From Candidatus Kryptoniota bacterium (GTDB lineage Bacteria; Bacteroidota; Ignavibacteria; Kryptoniales; Kryptoniaceae), in NCBI GenBank assembly GCA_938074445.1, contig CALJEK010000016.1, forward strand, positions 1 to 64,000: a DNA stretch of 64,000 nucleotides, read 5' to 3'. How positions within the stretch are numbered: the first letter of the stretch is position 1; each line of letters starts with the position of its first letter. Under the pieces are notes generated by a model. The model saw only the letters and a program-made list of their open reading frames with translations. It ran no database searches and was not told the DNA's origin. Both the position numbers and the translations under genes were made by a program. Below, piece by piece: positions 48,162 through 57,365 of this stretch.

Positions 48162-48379
48162 TGGCTAAACAGGAAGGTGTAAAAATGGATGGCGTTGTAA
48201 TTGAATCTTTGCCGAACGCGACCTTTAAAGTCAAACTTGACAACGGACTTGAGGTTATCGCTCATGTTTCAGGTAAAATGAGGATGCATTTTATTAAAAT
48301 TTTGCCCGGTGATAAGGTTCAGGTTGAACTTTCACCTTACGATTTGACCAAGGGAAGAATTGTTTACAGGTATAAATAA
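48161..48379 (+). CDS. infA: translation initiation factor IF-1
   Basis: OB-fold factor that binds the A site during initiation; 72 residues. [17 protein letters not shown] and [38 protein letters not shown]-type sequence are canonical (only parts quoted). ATG 48161 shares its first base with the last base of the map stop (TGATG), so translation is coupled. Confidence 0.97.
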   Translation: MAKQEGVKMDGVVIESLPNATFKVKLDNGLEVIAHVSGKMRMHFIKILPGDKVQVELSPYDLTKGRIVYRYK

Positions 48380-48394
48380 ATTTGAGATGGGAAA

Positions 48395-48511
48395 ATGAAA
48401 GTTCGTTCATCAGTTAAGAAAATTTGCGAGCATTGCAAAATAATCAAGCGCAAAGGAGTTATAAGGGTCATTTGCAAAAAAAATCCAAAGCATAAACAAA
48501 GGCAAGGTTAA
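48395..48511 (+). CDS. rpmJ: 50S ribosomal protein L36
   Basis: Smallest ribosomal protein, 38 residues, easily missed because of its size. It reads [14 protein letters not shown]... and ends NPKHKQRQG. Zinc ligands C11, C14, C27 and H33 are all present (zinc-binding form). It stands in its standard place between infA and rpsM, 15 bases after infA and six before rpsM. Confidence 0.96.
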   Translation: MKVRSSVKKICEHCKIIKRKGVIRVICKKNPKHKQRQG

Positions 48512-48517
48512 AAGAGT

Positions 48518-48901
48518 ATGGCAAGAATAGCTGGAATTGAATTGCCGAAGAATAAAAGGTCATTTATTGCTTTAACCTACATTTACGGAATAGGTAGAAG
48601 TTCGGCTCTGAAAATACTTGAAAAGGCTGGAGTAGACCCGATGAAGAAGATCGGAGAGCTTACGGATGAGGAGATCGGTAAGATAAGGGATATAATAAAC
48701 GCTGAGTATAAGGTTGAGGGTGCTTTAAGGGCTGAGATTCAAATGAATATAAAACGTCTTATGGATATTGGTTGTTATCGGGGTTTAAGGCATCGCCGTG
48801 GATTACCAGTTCGTGGTCAAAGAACCAGAACGAACGCAAGGACCAGAAAAGGTAAGAGGAAAACAGTCCCAGGTAAGAAGAAAGCAACGGCTAAAAAATA
48901 A
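48518..48901 (+). CDS. rpsM: 30S ribosomal protein S13
   Basis: Head protein contacting P-site tRNA, 127 residues. [34 protein letters not shown], and the C-terminal [19 protein letters not shown] tail are canonical. First gene of the alpha part of the super-operon. Confidence 0.98.
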   Translation: MARIAGIELPKNKRSFIALTYIYGIGRSSALKILEKAGVDPMKKIGELTDEEIGKIRDIINAEYKVEGALRAEIQMNIKRLMDIGCYRGLRHRRGLPVRGQRTRTNARTRKGKRKTVPGKKKATAKK

Positions 48902-48924
48902 AAATTAACACAGGAGGATATAAG

Positions 48925-49308
48925 TTGGCTAAGATAAAGAAACAGAAGAAGAAAATTCAAGTAGATGCTCACGGTGTAGCTCATATTAAAGCGACTTTTA
49001 ATAACACTATAGTAACTATCACTGATAAATATGGTAACGTTCTTGCATGGTCATCTGGTGGCAGGATAGGTTATAAAGGAACGAAGAAGGGGACGCCATT
49101 CGCAGCTCAGCTTGCTGCGGAGGCAGCAGCTAAGGAAGCGTATAATCTTGGCGTTCGCAAGGTTGATGTCCTTGTTAAAGGTCCTGGTTCTGGGAGAGAA
49201 GCGGCTATTCGTGCGCTTCAAACCGCGGGTCTTGAAATTCTTACTATTCGCGATGTAACTCCGATTCCACATAATGGTTGCAGACCGCCGAAGAGAAGAA
49301 GAGTTTAA
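48925..49308 (+). CDS. rpsK: 30S ribosomal protein S11
   Basis: Platform protein lining the mRNA exit, 127 residues. [37 protein letters not shown] and [17 protein letters not shown] are typical. The start is TTG with AGGAGG (48913-48918) six bases upstream. Confidence 0.98.
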   Translation: MAKIKKQKKKIQVDAHGVAHIKATFNNTIVTITDKYGNVLAWSSGGRIGYKGTKKGTPFAAQLAAEAAAKEAYNLGVRKVDVLVKGPGSGREAAIRALQTAGLEILTIRDVTPIPHNGCRPPKRRRV

Positions 49309-49332
49309 AAAATTAAAATCAAACTAAAAATC

Positions 49333-49962
49333 ATGGGAAGATACACAGGTCCAGTTTGCAAGCTTTGCAGAAGAGAGAGAATGAAACTTTATCTCAAAGG
49401 TGAGAAATGTTATACTGAAAAATGTCCGCTCGAAAAGAAAAATTACCCACCAGGTCAACATGGTCCGTTAAGGCGTGCACGATTATCCGAGTATGGAGTT
49501 CAGTTGAGGGAAAAGCAGAAGCTTCGTAGAATTTATGGTGTTTTGGAACGTCAATTCCGAAGATATTTTGAAATGGCAACGAAGCAGAAGGGAAAAACGG
49601 GTGAAAATTTAATAAAGATACTTGAAAGACGCCTTGATAACGTGGTGTATCGTTTGGGGTTCGCCCCATCTAGAAAAGCAGCTAGGCAACTTGTGAAACA
49701 TAGACATATTATGGTGAACGGTAAAGTTGTGGATATCCCATCTTACCTTGTTGAGCCAGGAGATGAGATAAGAGTAAGAGATAAAAGCAAGGAACTTGAA
49801 ATAATACACAACTCACTAAAACGCGTCACCGAAACAAATCTTGTCCCGTGGCTTCAACTTAATAAAGCAACTTTAAGTGGCGTGTTTATGTATACGCCTG
49901 AGCGTTCTGAGATACCGATTAATGTCAATGAACAGTTGATCGTTGAACTTTACTCTAAGTAA
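49333..49962 (+). CDS. rpsD: 30S ribosomal protein S4
   Basis: Primary 16S-binding protein and translational repressor of the alpha operon in E. coli; 209 residues. The N-terminus holds the zinc-site cysteines ([10 protein letters not shown] then [11 protein letters not shown]); [28 protein letters not shown] and the S4 RNA-binding domain [19 protein letters not shown] follow. Confidence 0.98.
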   Translation: MGRYTGPVCKLCRRERMKLYLKGEKCYTEKCPLEKKNYPPGQHGPLRRARLSEYGVQLREKQKLRRIYGVLERQFRRYFEMATKQKGKTGENLIKILERRLDNVVYRLGFAPSRKAARQLVKHRHIMVNGKVVDIPSYLVEPGDEIRVRDKSKELEIIHNSLKRVTETNLVPWLQLNKATLSGVFMYTPERSEIPINVNEQLIVELYSK

Positions 49963-49985
49963 AAATTAAAGGTATAGAGGTAGAA

Positions 49986-50996
49986 ATGCTAAATATTTCT
50001 TTGACTTTCCCCGAGAATGTGGAAATCGACGAGGCAACATATTCAAACACCTTTGGAAGATTTATTATTCAACCGCTTGAGCGTGGTTACGGTGTAACTA
50101 TAGGAAACGCTTTGCGAAGGGTTTTACTTTCATCAATTCCTGGATATGCTTTTATAGCTGTGAAAATAGAAGGTGTATTACACGAATTTTCAACAATCCC
50201 GGGTGTTGTTGAGGATGTCGCTGACATCGTGTTAAATTTGAAAGGCGTTAGGTTTAAATTGATTGATAAATCGCTTAAGAAAGTGAATGTGCTTGTAAAA
50301 GGTCCTGGTGTTTTTAAAGCTGGTGATATACAAAAGCAGAATTCGGGAATAGAGATTTTAAATCCTGAACATCACATTGCTGATGTAACTGGCGATGTTG
50401 AATTTGAAGTAGACCTGTGGATTGGTTATGGCAAAGGTTATGTTCCATCAGAGGAACTTGTATATCTTTATCCTTCGCCTCCAGTAACCCAAGAAGCTGG
50501 GATAATAATGCTTGATGCCATTTTTACACCGATAAAAAATGTTAGATACTTTATCGAGAACGTTCGCTTAAAACAGAAAGGCGACTATGAAAAGTTAGTG
50601 CTTGAAGTTGAAACGGACGGTTCAATAACTCCGGATGATGCACTTGTGCTTGCTGCGAAGATTTTGAAGGAACATTTTGAAATTGTGATCGAAGTCCATC
50701 CACAGGTTGAGCCAGAGGTGGCTTCCAAAGCTGAGGATAAAAGTATGAATGAAAAAGAGCGGATCAAAAAAATTTTAAAAACCCCGATAGAAGAACTTTT
50801 CCTTAGCATGAGGGCTTTCAATATTTTGAAGTCCAATGGCTTAAACACGATCAGTGATATTGTAAGGTATCAGGAGCATCAGCTTTTAAGCTTTAAGAAC
50901 TTCGGGCGAACCTCGCTAAATGAGATAAAGAGAATCATTGAGGGATATGGATTGCATTTCGGTTTTGATGTGGATAAATATCTCAAGGAAAGTTAA
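49986..50996 (+). CDS. rpoA: RNA polymerase alpha subunit
   Basis: Scaffold subunit of RNA polymerase, 336 residues. The N-terminal dimerisation domain has FIIQPLERGYGVTIGNALRR and SIPGYAFIAVKIEGVLHEFS; the C-terminal DNA/activator-binding domain (about 255-330) has PIEELFLSMRAFNILKSNG and FKNFGRTSLNEIK. Normal length and place between rpsD and rplQ. Confidence 0.98.
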   Translation: MLNISLTFPENVEIDEATYSNTFGRFIIQPLERGYGVTIGNALRRVLLSSIPGYAFIAVKIEGVLHEFSTIPGVVEDVADIVLNLKGVRFKLIDKSLKKVNVLVKGPGVFKAGDIQKQNSGIEILNPEHHIADVTGDVEFEVDLWIGYGKGYVPSEELVYLYPSPPVTQEAGIIMLDAIFTPIKNVRYFIENVRLKQKGDYEKLVLEVETDGSITPDDALVLAAKILKEHFEIVIEVHPQVEPEVASKAEDKSMNEKERIKKILKTPIEELFLSMRAFNILKSNGLNTISDIVRYQEHQLLSFKNFGRTSLNEIKRIIEGYGLHFGFDVDKYLKES

Positions 50997-51016
50997 AAAA
51001 TTTTTTGGAGGTTTAA

Positions 51017-51463
51017 ATGCGACATTTGAAGAAAGGAAGAAAGCTTAAGAGAACACACAGCCATAGGAAGGCAACTTTATCAGCTCTTGCAACAGCTTTG
51101 TTTCTTCATAAAAGAATTGTAACAACAGTCGCAAAAGCAAAGGAAGCAAGAAGATTTGCAGAAAAGCTGATAACGAAGGCGAAACGTGGCGATATACATG
51201 CCAGACGACTTGTTGCGAGATTTATAAGGAGCAGGAAAGCATTAAAAGAATTGTTTGACGAGATCGCCCCAAGAGTTATGGATAGACCCGGTGGTTACAC
51301 CCGAGTTGTTAGGCTTGGCTTTAGGCGTGGTGATTCCGCTGAACTTGCTGTGCTTGAATTAGTTGATTACAATATCGGCACCGGAATGGTGAAACCAAAG
51401 AAAGAGAAAAAAGTTGAAGCCCAACCATCAAGTGAGCAGGTTGCGCAGGGAGCCTCATCTTAA
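51017..51463 (+). CDS. rplQ: 50S ribosomal protein L17
   Basis: Exit-tunnel protein, 148 residues with a C-terminal extension of about 25 residues rich in Lys/Glu/Ser. MRHLKKGRKLKRTHSHRKA, the LITKAKRGDIHARRLVARF segment and GGYTRVVRLGFRRGDSAELA identify it. A GGAGG precedes the ATG. Last gene of the super-operon; its stop codon lies within the loop of the terminator hairpin. Confidence 0.97.
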   Translation: MRHLKKGRKLKRTHSHRKATLSALATALFLHKRIVTTVAKAKEARRFAEKLITKAKRGDIHARRLVARFIRSRKALKELFDEIAPRVMDRPGGYTRVVRLGFRRGDSAELAVLELVDYNIGTGMVKPKKEKKVEAQPSSEQVAQGASS

Positions 51464-51490
51464 CTGATGAGGCTTTCCTGTTTCGTTTAG
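51451..51490 (+). terminator. terminator hairpin overlapping the rplQ stop codon
   Basis: AGCCTCATC (51451-51459) and GATGAGGCT (51466-51474) form a perfect 9-bp stem with a six-base loop that starts with the stop codon TAA (51461-51463). The following stretch is only moderately T-rich (TTCCTGTTTCGTTTAG), so efficiency is uncertain. The last codons of rplQ form the left arm. Confidence 0.65.
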
Positions 51491-51516
51491 TTTTTAAAAC
51501 ACAGGGCTTTGAAGCT

Positions 51517-52146
51517 ATGAAAATAACATCCGCAAGATTTGTGGCGAGTTTAAGCGATGTGAAGCAATTGCCCACCGATGGATTGCCAGAAATCGCTCTT
51601 GTTGGAAGATCAAACGTTGGGAAATCATCCCTTATCAATAAACTCTGTGGGAAGAAAAATCTCGCATTTATAAGTTCAACCCCGGGGAAGACACAAACGT
51701 TAAACTATTTTTTGATAAATGAATCGTTTTACCTCGTCGATCTACCAGGTTACGGCTATGCTCGAGTTCCGGAGCATTTAAAGGCGGGGTGGAGTAAACT
51801 TATAGAAAATTACCTAAGCAATAGAGATAGAATTAAACTTGTTCTTCACATCGTTGACGCGCGCCATGAGCCAACCGAACTTGATAAAATGATGGCAGGA
51901 TGGCTTGACTACTTTAAGATTCCATATATCGTTGTGATAACTAAAATCGATAAAATCGCAAGGAGCAAAATTTCAAGACAAGTTGAGATGATTAAAAATT
52001 CTTTTGGGAAGTTAAAGTATTGTCAAGATTTTATCACCTTTTCAGCTGTGACGGGTGTTGGGAAAAATGAGTTGCTCTCGGTGATTGAAAAATATATTTC
52101 AACTACGAAGAAGTCTCTGCGAAGCAAACAACCACAGACGCTCTAA
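51517..52146 (+). CDS. engB: ribosome biogenesis GTP-binding protein EngB/YsxC
   Basis: Small essential GTPase acting late in 50S assembly; 209 residues. G1 GRSNVGKS (30-37), G2 Thr in STPGKTQTLNYF, G3 DLPGYG, G4 TKIDK and the SAVTGVGKNEL G5-like segment are present. It follows the super-operon terminator by 27 bases, so it may be served by read-through. Confidence 0.96.
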   Translation: MKITSARFVASLSDVKQLPTDGLPEIALVGRSNVGKSSLINKLCGKKNLAFISSTPGKTQTLNYFLINESFYLVDLPGYGYARVPEHLKAGWSKLIENYLSNRDRIKLVLHIVDARHEPTELDKMMAGWLDYFKIPYIVVITKIDKIARSKISRQVEMIKNSFGKLKYCQDFITFSAVTGVGKNELLSVIEKYISTTKKSLRSKQPQTL

Positions 52147-52193
52147 GAAAAGCGATGACTTTTCAATCCATCCTTACCTGCTCCCAATTCTTC

Positions 52194-52222
52194 TTGATTT
52201 GCAACCCTTCAATGTTTATATT
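52194..52222 (+). promoter_or_regulatory. strong sigma-70-type promoter upstream of the TPR gene
   Basis: TTGATT (52194-52199), 17 bases, TATATT (52217-52222), the same hexamers and spacing as the tRNA-Lys promoter. Transcription would start near 52229, 32 bases before the TPR gene's ATG, and may carry the envelope gene group as far as 61084. Confidence 0.5.
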
Positions 52223-52260
52223 TAAAGTAAAAAATCGCAATTCGTTGAAAGGTCTTGGAT

Positions 52261-55260
52261 ATGCTTAAAAAATTTACACTATTTTTCCTGCTATTATCAA
52301 CATCGTTGTTCGCTCAGGTAAACTTGCAGGAGATGCGCGATTTTAAATTCGCTTATTCTCTCTTTGAGGATAGGATGTATCAACTTGCCTTCTCAGAGTT
52401 TCAAAAGTTTATAATGAATTATCCAGAGAGTAAGCTTGCAGAGGAAGCGCGATTTTTCAGCGCAGAATCAATGTTTAAACTTGGCGAGTATGACACCGCC
52501 CTTAAAATTTATCTTTCGCTTTTATCAGACCTTCCGAACACCAGATTTAAAGATAGAGCAAATTACCGAATTGCGGAAATATATCTAAAACGAAAAAATT
52601 ATACTTCCGCCATTGAAAATTTTAAAAGAACGATCGAAAATTCGTCCGATAAATTGTTAATTTCTCAATCAGCGTATTATCTCGGAGATATTTACTTTGG
52701 GCAAGGTGATTATAAAAACGCATTGAGATATTACACCCTTTCTTATGAAGTTGACACAACGAGCGAGGTTGCCCCTTTTTCACTTTTTTCCATCGGTTTA
52801 ACCCTTCAAAAGCAGGCGAAATTTCAAGATGCGATCGAAAAATATAAAAGTTTGCTCGAAAAGTTCAGCAGAAAGGATGGGGAATTGAATAAGCTTTTAA
52901 ACGACGCAAAGTTAAATCTTGTCAATTGTTATTATGAGCTTGGAAACCATAGAGAAGTTGCTGGGCTTGCCCGTGAGATTTTGAGTAGCGGGGTTGAGAA
53001 CGAAAAAGTAATTTTTATTCTTGGGGAAAGTTATTACGCTATTGGTTTATATGATTCGGCGATGTTTTATTATGAGAATTATCTGAAAAATTTCCCCAAT
53101 GGCGAGTTAAAGAATCATTCGCTTTATTCAATCGGTTGGATTTATTATAAGCAAGGTAATTATGGTAAGGCAATCCAAATTTTCGACTCCCTTTCCAAAG
53201 GTGGTGATGAGATAGCGAATTTTTCGCTTTATTATCTTGGGGAAGTTAAAAAGGCTTCGGGTGATACCGTTGGTTCGATTTTAACGTTTAAAAGTTTTGT
53301 TGAGAGAAATAAAAACTATTCTAAATTATTTGCTTTGGCAAATTACGAGCTTGGGTTGATTTATTTCTCGCAGGGCAAATATGATAGCGCAATCGTCTAT
53401 CTTGAAAAAATCCACATTGATGATACAACTGGCATTGGCGTGAAAGCGTTTGAGCTACTTGCTCAGTCTTATATAAGACAGGGCAATTATTCAAAAGGCG
53501 CTTCAATTTTGCGAATGATAAGAAATGAAATGAAACTTTCAACTGAGAGTGAGGCAATTAACATTTATACCGAAGGTGTTGCTTTAATGCAAGAAGGGAA
53601 GTTTGATGAGGCAATAAAAGTTTTTGAGGAGTTTTTGTCGAGGTTTCCAAATAACTCTAATGTTGAGTGGTCGCTTCTTTATCTTGGTGAGATGCATTAT
53701 AAATTGGGTGATTATAGAAATGCGAGAAGATATTATGCCGAGGTTTTAAACCGTTTCCCGAGGAGTCGTAATGCTGAACAAGCGCTTTATTCAGTTGCAT
53801 GGTCATATTTTAAAGAAGGGGAGTATAAAGAGGCAGCAAAGCAATTTGAAAAGTTTTTGAGTATATACTCAACGGGGAAAAGGGCACTTGATGCGCGACT
53901 TAGACTCGCGGATTGCTATTTTATGATGAAGAATTATAAGCAAGCGGAGTCGAATTATCTTTCTTTTGTGCGACTTTTCGGGAATCAAGAAGGCGCTGAT
54001 TACGCTTATTTTCAACTTTCACAAATTTATCTTCGGCAACGTCAGTTGATGCGCTCGCTTGAGATGTTAAATCTTTTGCTTGATAGGTTTCCAGATTCAC
54101 CTCTTGCCCCTTCGGCAAAGTATCAAATGGGATGGATTTATTTTCAAGATAAAAATTATACGCCTGCTATAAACTCGTTTCGTGAGGTGGTTGAAAAATA
54201 TCCAGATAGCGAAGTTGCACCAAAGGCGCTTTACGGCATTGGCGATGCTTACTACAATATGGGGAGATATGAACTTGCTCTGAAATCATATCTTGAGGTG
54301 ATTGAAAAATATCCTAATTCAAGATATTCTGAGGACGCAATTTCGGGCATCCAATACTCGCTCTCAGCGCAGGGGAAAAATCCAAATCTTGTTGACGATT
54401 TAATTTCAAAGAGTAAAAATCCCGATTTTCTTGAGCTCGTTTTGATGAAGAAAGCTGAATTCCAAATTTCGCAAGGAAACTATTCAGAGGGCATAAATCT
54501 TTATAAAAAATTTATAGCGAATTACCCGGGAAGCAAATTCTTACAAAAGGCTTATTATGATCTCGGAAGGGCTTATGAATCTACGGGTAAAAATTTTGAG
54601 GCGGTTGAAATTTATAAAAATCTTGTTTCAAATTATCCGCTAAGTGAATATGCTCAAAATGCGCTTGTTCGTCTTGGATGGTTGAAGTTTAATTTGGGAG
54701 AATTTTCTGAGGCAATTGGGTATCTTGGCAAGGTTGAAACTAAGGTAAAATTTTATGATGAGGTTCTTTATCTTATCGGATTGAATTATCTTTCGTTGGG
54801 TGATACAGCTGGGGCTTTGAGGAAATTTAGCGAGGTCGTAAATAAATTTCAGAACTCCGACTTTTCAGATAGAGCGAGGGTTAAACTGGGAGAAATTTTG
54901 TTAAATTATGACAAAGCCAATGAAGCGATTGAAATTTTAAAGCCTGTTGTCACGCACAGGGCAACAGATGAAGTTTCGGCAGAGGCGCAGTATCTTTATG
55001 CAGAATCATTTTTCAAACTTGGGGATATTGATGGGGCAATACTTCAATTTTTGAGGGTCAAATATTTATACGGTGAGTATGTTAAGTTGTTGCCGATGAC
55101 TTATTATCGAATTGCGCAATGTTACGAAAGCAAGGGAGATTACTCTAAAGCAATACAGTTTTTAAACGAAATTCTTAAGATGCACATAACCGATGAGATG
55201 AAGGCGAAAGTTTTTGAAAACTTGGAACAGCTAAAAACAAAAATGAGGGCCGAAGGATGA
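52261..55260 (+). CDS. large periplasmic TPR-repeat protein
   Basis: Secreted protein of 999 residues: signal peptide (1-20, cleaved after SLFAQ) followed by TPR/Sel1-like helical repeats almost to the end, with tell-tale cores such as ALKIYLSLLSDLPNTRF, YRIAEIYLKRKNYTSAIENF, AYYLGDIYFGQGDYKNALRYY, and many 'FPNS-AEQALY' linkers of the BamD/YbgF type. It probably acts as a protein-interaction scaffold in the periplasm; the exact partner is unknown. ATG 52261 is chosen over TTG 52255. Its last codon overlaps the cytochrome start (ATGA). Confidence 0.85.
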   Translation: MLKKFTLFFLLLSTSLFAQVNLQEMRDFKFAYSLFEDRMYQLAFSEFQKFIMNYPESKLAEEARFFSAESMFKLGEYDTALKIYLSLLSDLPNTRFKDRANYRIAEIYLKRKNYTSAIENFKRTIENSSDKLLISQSAYYLGDIYFGQGDYKNALRYYTLSYEVDTTSEVAPFSLFSIGLTLQKQAKFQDAIEKYKSLLEKFSRKDGELNKLLNDAKLNLVNCYYELGNHREVAGLAREILSSGVENEKVIFILGESYYAIGLYDSAMFYYENYLKNFPNGELKNHSLYSIGWIYYKQGNYGKAIQIFDSLSKGGDEIANFSLYYLGEVKKASGDTVGSILTFKSFVERNKNYSKLFALANYELGLIYFSQGKYDSAIVYLEKIHIDDTTGIGVKAFELLAQSYIRQGNYSKGASILRMIRNEMKLSTESEAINIYTEGVALMQEGKFDEAIKVFEEFLSRFPNNSNVEWSLLYLGEMHYKLGDYRNARRYYAEVLNRFPRSRNAEQALYSVAWSYFKEGEYKEAAKQFEKFLSIYSTGKRALDARLRLADCYFMMKNYKQAESNYLSFVRLFGNQEGADYAYFQLSQIYLRQRQLMRSLEMLNLLLDRFPDSPLAPSAKYQMGWIYFQDKNYTPAINSFREVVEKYPDSEVAPKALYGIGDAYYNMGRYELALKSYLEVIEKYPNSRYSEDAISGIQYSLSAQGKNPNLVDDLISKSKNPDFLELVLMKKAEFQISQGNYSEGINLYKKFIANYPGSKFLQKAYYDLGRAYESTGKNFEAVEIYKNLVSNYPLSEYAQNALVRLGWLKFNLGEFSEAIGYLGKVETKVKFYDEVLYLIGLNYLSLGDTAGALRKFSEVVNKFQNSDFSDRARVKLGEILLNYDKANEAIEILKPVVTHRATDEVSAEAQYLYAESFFKLGDIDGAILQFLRVKYLYGEYVKLLPMTYYRIAQCYESKGDYSKAIQFLNEILKMHITDEMKAKVFENLEQLKTKMRAEG

Positions 55261-55649
55261 AAAAGATGGCGCTTTTTTATACAGGATTACTGCTCTTTAT
55301 AATTATCGGATTAATCATTGCGGTTGAATTGAATAAAAAAGAAAGCGGAGTTAACACGGGCACGGTTGCATGGGGGCAGACCAGTGTTGGGAGAAATTTG
55401 CAGGTTTTGACAGATGTTCGCTCAAAAGAACAATTGCAAAAAATTATGGAGGAAATCTCCGATGCTCTTGGTGTTAAATGTAACTATTGCCATGATGTCA
55501 ACAATTATTCAAGTGATGTGAAAGAAACGAAGAGGAAAGCCAGAGTAATGCTTAAAATGGTGATGACGATAAATCGTGATTTCATAAACTGGGAGGGCGC
55601 TCAAGTAGTTGATTGTTCAACATGTCATCGCGGTCAAACGAAACCGTAG
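55257..55649 (+). CDS. membrane-anchored diheme c-type cytochrome
   Basis: Protein of 130 residues with an N-terminal membrane anchor (about 5-24) and two heme c attachment sites, CNYCH (75-79) and CSTCH (120-124). The spacing and the segment VLTDVRSKEQLQKIMEEI before the first site resemble the photosynthetic reaction-centre cytochrome c-like family found as small stand-alone proteins in Bacteroidota and Acidobacteria; no photosynthesis is implied. Likely electron carrier on the outer side of the inner membrane. Overlaps the TPR gene by four bases. Confidence 0.87.
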   Translation: MKKMALFYTGLLLFIIIGLIIAVELNKKESGVNTGTVAWGQTSVGRNLQVLTDVRSKEQLQKIMEEISDALGVKCNYCHDVNNYSSDVKETKRKARVMLKMVMTINRDFINWEGAQVVDCSTCHRGQTKP

Positions 55650-55677
55650 GGAGCTTCAAAATAAACTTTCTCATATC

Positions 55678-57348
55678 ATGAGAGGAATTACTTGCGTGCT
55701 TTTGTTTTTTGTTTCTGCGAATCTTTTGTCGCAGGAGATGAAGCCGAGAGAGATGGAGTTCAAAATTGACACGACAAAATTTGATGGAGCAAAGGCTGAA
55801 TTCATACTCCCCGAATTTGTGATAACGGGACGGGAAACAATCGAAGTTGAGATCGGGCAAAAATTGGAAACCATCGATGTTAACCTGCCTATGGTTGATT
55901 TGACCTTATATAAAATTTCGTCCGCTGAAAAATTTACACCCGAAGTTTCAGTTAAAGTTTCAAAAAGTGATTATGTGAAATTTCCCGAGAGAAATCCTGT
56001 CGCTAAGTTCAAGGTGGGCGTTGGGAGATACATGACAACTTACTTCGATGGCATACTTCAAGGTAATGTCACTAAAAATTTTTCAATCAGTTCAAATTTT
56101 TATCATCGTTCAAGTCAAGGGTTTATTGAGAACGCGGATTATGTGAGAAATCAATTTTCTGTTAACACAGGTCTTCACCTTCCACAAATAAAAGATAAAA
56201 TTTTTGATTGGCTTGGTGGTGCGAAAATTACGACTTCAGTCAGTTACTTAACTTATAGTTTTGGTTTTTATGGTTCTACTTCTCCGAGCTTTCATAGAAA
56301 TATGAATAACTTCAATCTGGGGTTTCTCATCGAGTCGCCATATAGAAACAATTTTGATTATGGCTTAGGATTTAATTACTCAATTTTTACATTGCTTGAT
56401 ACAATAGCAAGCTATGACAGTTCGAATTTTGATGGGAAAGAGAAGCGATTTGATTTGAGTTTTAATTATAAACATAAGGTCGATTTTTTAAAATTGATGT
56501 TTAGCGTTGATTACGCGCCTTTGCCGATTAGATACCTCAGGATAGGGATATTCGCTGGGAATTTGCTTGAGTTTTTTGAAATTAAGAGAAGTTATGTTCT
56601 TGATTTGGGGGTTAAGCTATTTTCATTCCAAAATTATGATTTAACGAACAGATTTAGGGTTTATCCCGATGTTTCATTTAAATATCTTGCCGATGGGAAG
56701 ACACAAATTTATACTTTTTTTGCGCCGGAAGTTTTAAATTTGACGGTTTCAAATTACTTGTGGACGAATAGATTTTTGGCAAAGAAATTAAACATCCACC
56801 ATCCCGAGGGGTATTTTAATCTCGGTTTTGGGGTGAAATATGGGGTGGGTAATTTTGGTGTTGATGTTGGGTTAAATTTTAAAGCATTTAAAGATTTCCC
56901 AATATATGTTGATGAAGACGAAGATGGGTTTTACGCAGTTGAATTTGAACGGGTTCAATTTACCGAGTTAAAGGGCTTGGGCTATTTTAATTATCGGGGT
57001 GGCGAGCTTATTTTAGGGATCGTTTTAAATTCATCGTATAATGCGAGAAATAAAAAAACCGTTCCATATTACCCAAGTTTTTCAGCTAATCTTGAATATA
57101 AACACCGTTTTGCTTTTGGATTTGTAATTAATCTGAAAATTGATTTAATTAGTAGTAGAGTTTACAATTTTAGTGGAGATGAGCTGAAGGGATTTGCACT
57201 TGTAAATCTTGGAGCGGAGTATGAAGTCTTTAGAAATTTCAAGGTTTTCTTGAATTTTGATAATTTGTTGAATCAGAAATTTTACATTTGGCATAGATAT
57301 CTTGAACCCAACACAGTTTTCATCGGTGGGATTGAATATAAATTTTAA
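55678..57348 (+). CDS. outer-membrane beta-barrel protein (TonB-receptor-like)
   Basis: Exported protein of 556 residues with a signal peptide (1-17, ending ANLLSQ). After a short periplasmic segment (PEFVITGRETIEVEIGQKL) the sequence consists of alternating hydrophobic/aromatic strands and ends in aromatic GGIEYKF, the pattern of a beta-barrel inserted by BAM. It lacks a clear plug domain, so it may be a porin-like or TonB-dependent-like protein rather than a full receptor. ATG 55678 gives a clean signal peptide; an in-frame ATG at 55609 lies inside the cytochrome gene. Confidence 0.75.
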   Translation: MRGITCVLLFFVSANLLSQEMKPREMEFKIDTTKFDGAKAEFILPEFVITGRETIEVEIGQKLETIDVNLPMVDLTLYKISSAEKFTPEVSVKVSKSDYVKFPERNPVAKFKVGVGRYMTTYFDGILQGNVTKNFSISSNFYHRSSQGFIENADYVRNQFSVNTGLHLPQIKDKIFDWLGGAKITTSVSYLTYSFGFYGSTSPSFHRNMNNFNLGFLIESPYRNNFDYGLGFNYSIFTLLDTIASYDSSNFDGKEKRFDLSFNYKHKVDFLKLMFSVDYAPLPIRYLRIGIFAGNLLEFFEIKRSYVLDLGVKLFSFQNYDLTNRFRVYPDVSFKYLADGKTQIYTFFAPEVLNLTVSNYLWTNRFLAKKLNIHHPEGYFNLGFGVKYGVGNFGVDVGLNFKAFKDFPIYVDEDEDGFYAVEFERVQFTELKGLGYFNYRGGELILGIVLNSSYNARNKKTVPYYPSFSANLEYKHRFAFGFVINLKIDLISSRVYNFSGDELKGFALVNLGAEYEVFRNFKVFLNFDNLLNQKFYIWHRYLEPNTVFIGGIEYKF

Positions 57349-57365
57349 ATAAAGTTGGGTTTTGG

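Noticed and set aside
55609-55677. Upstream start for the beta-barrel protein at 55609
   Set aside because: It lies inside the cytochrome gene and would bury the clear signal peptide that starts at 55678.
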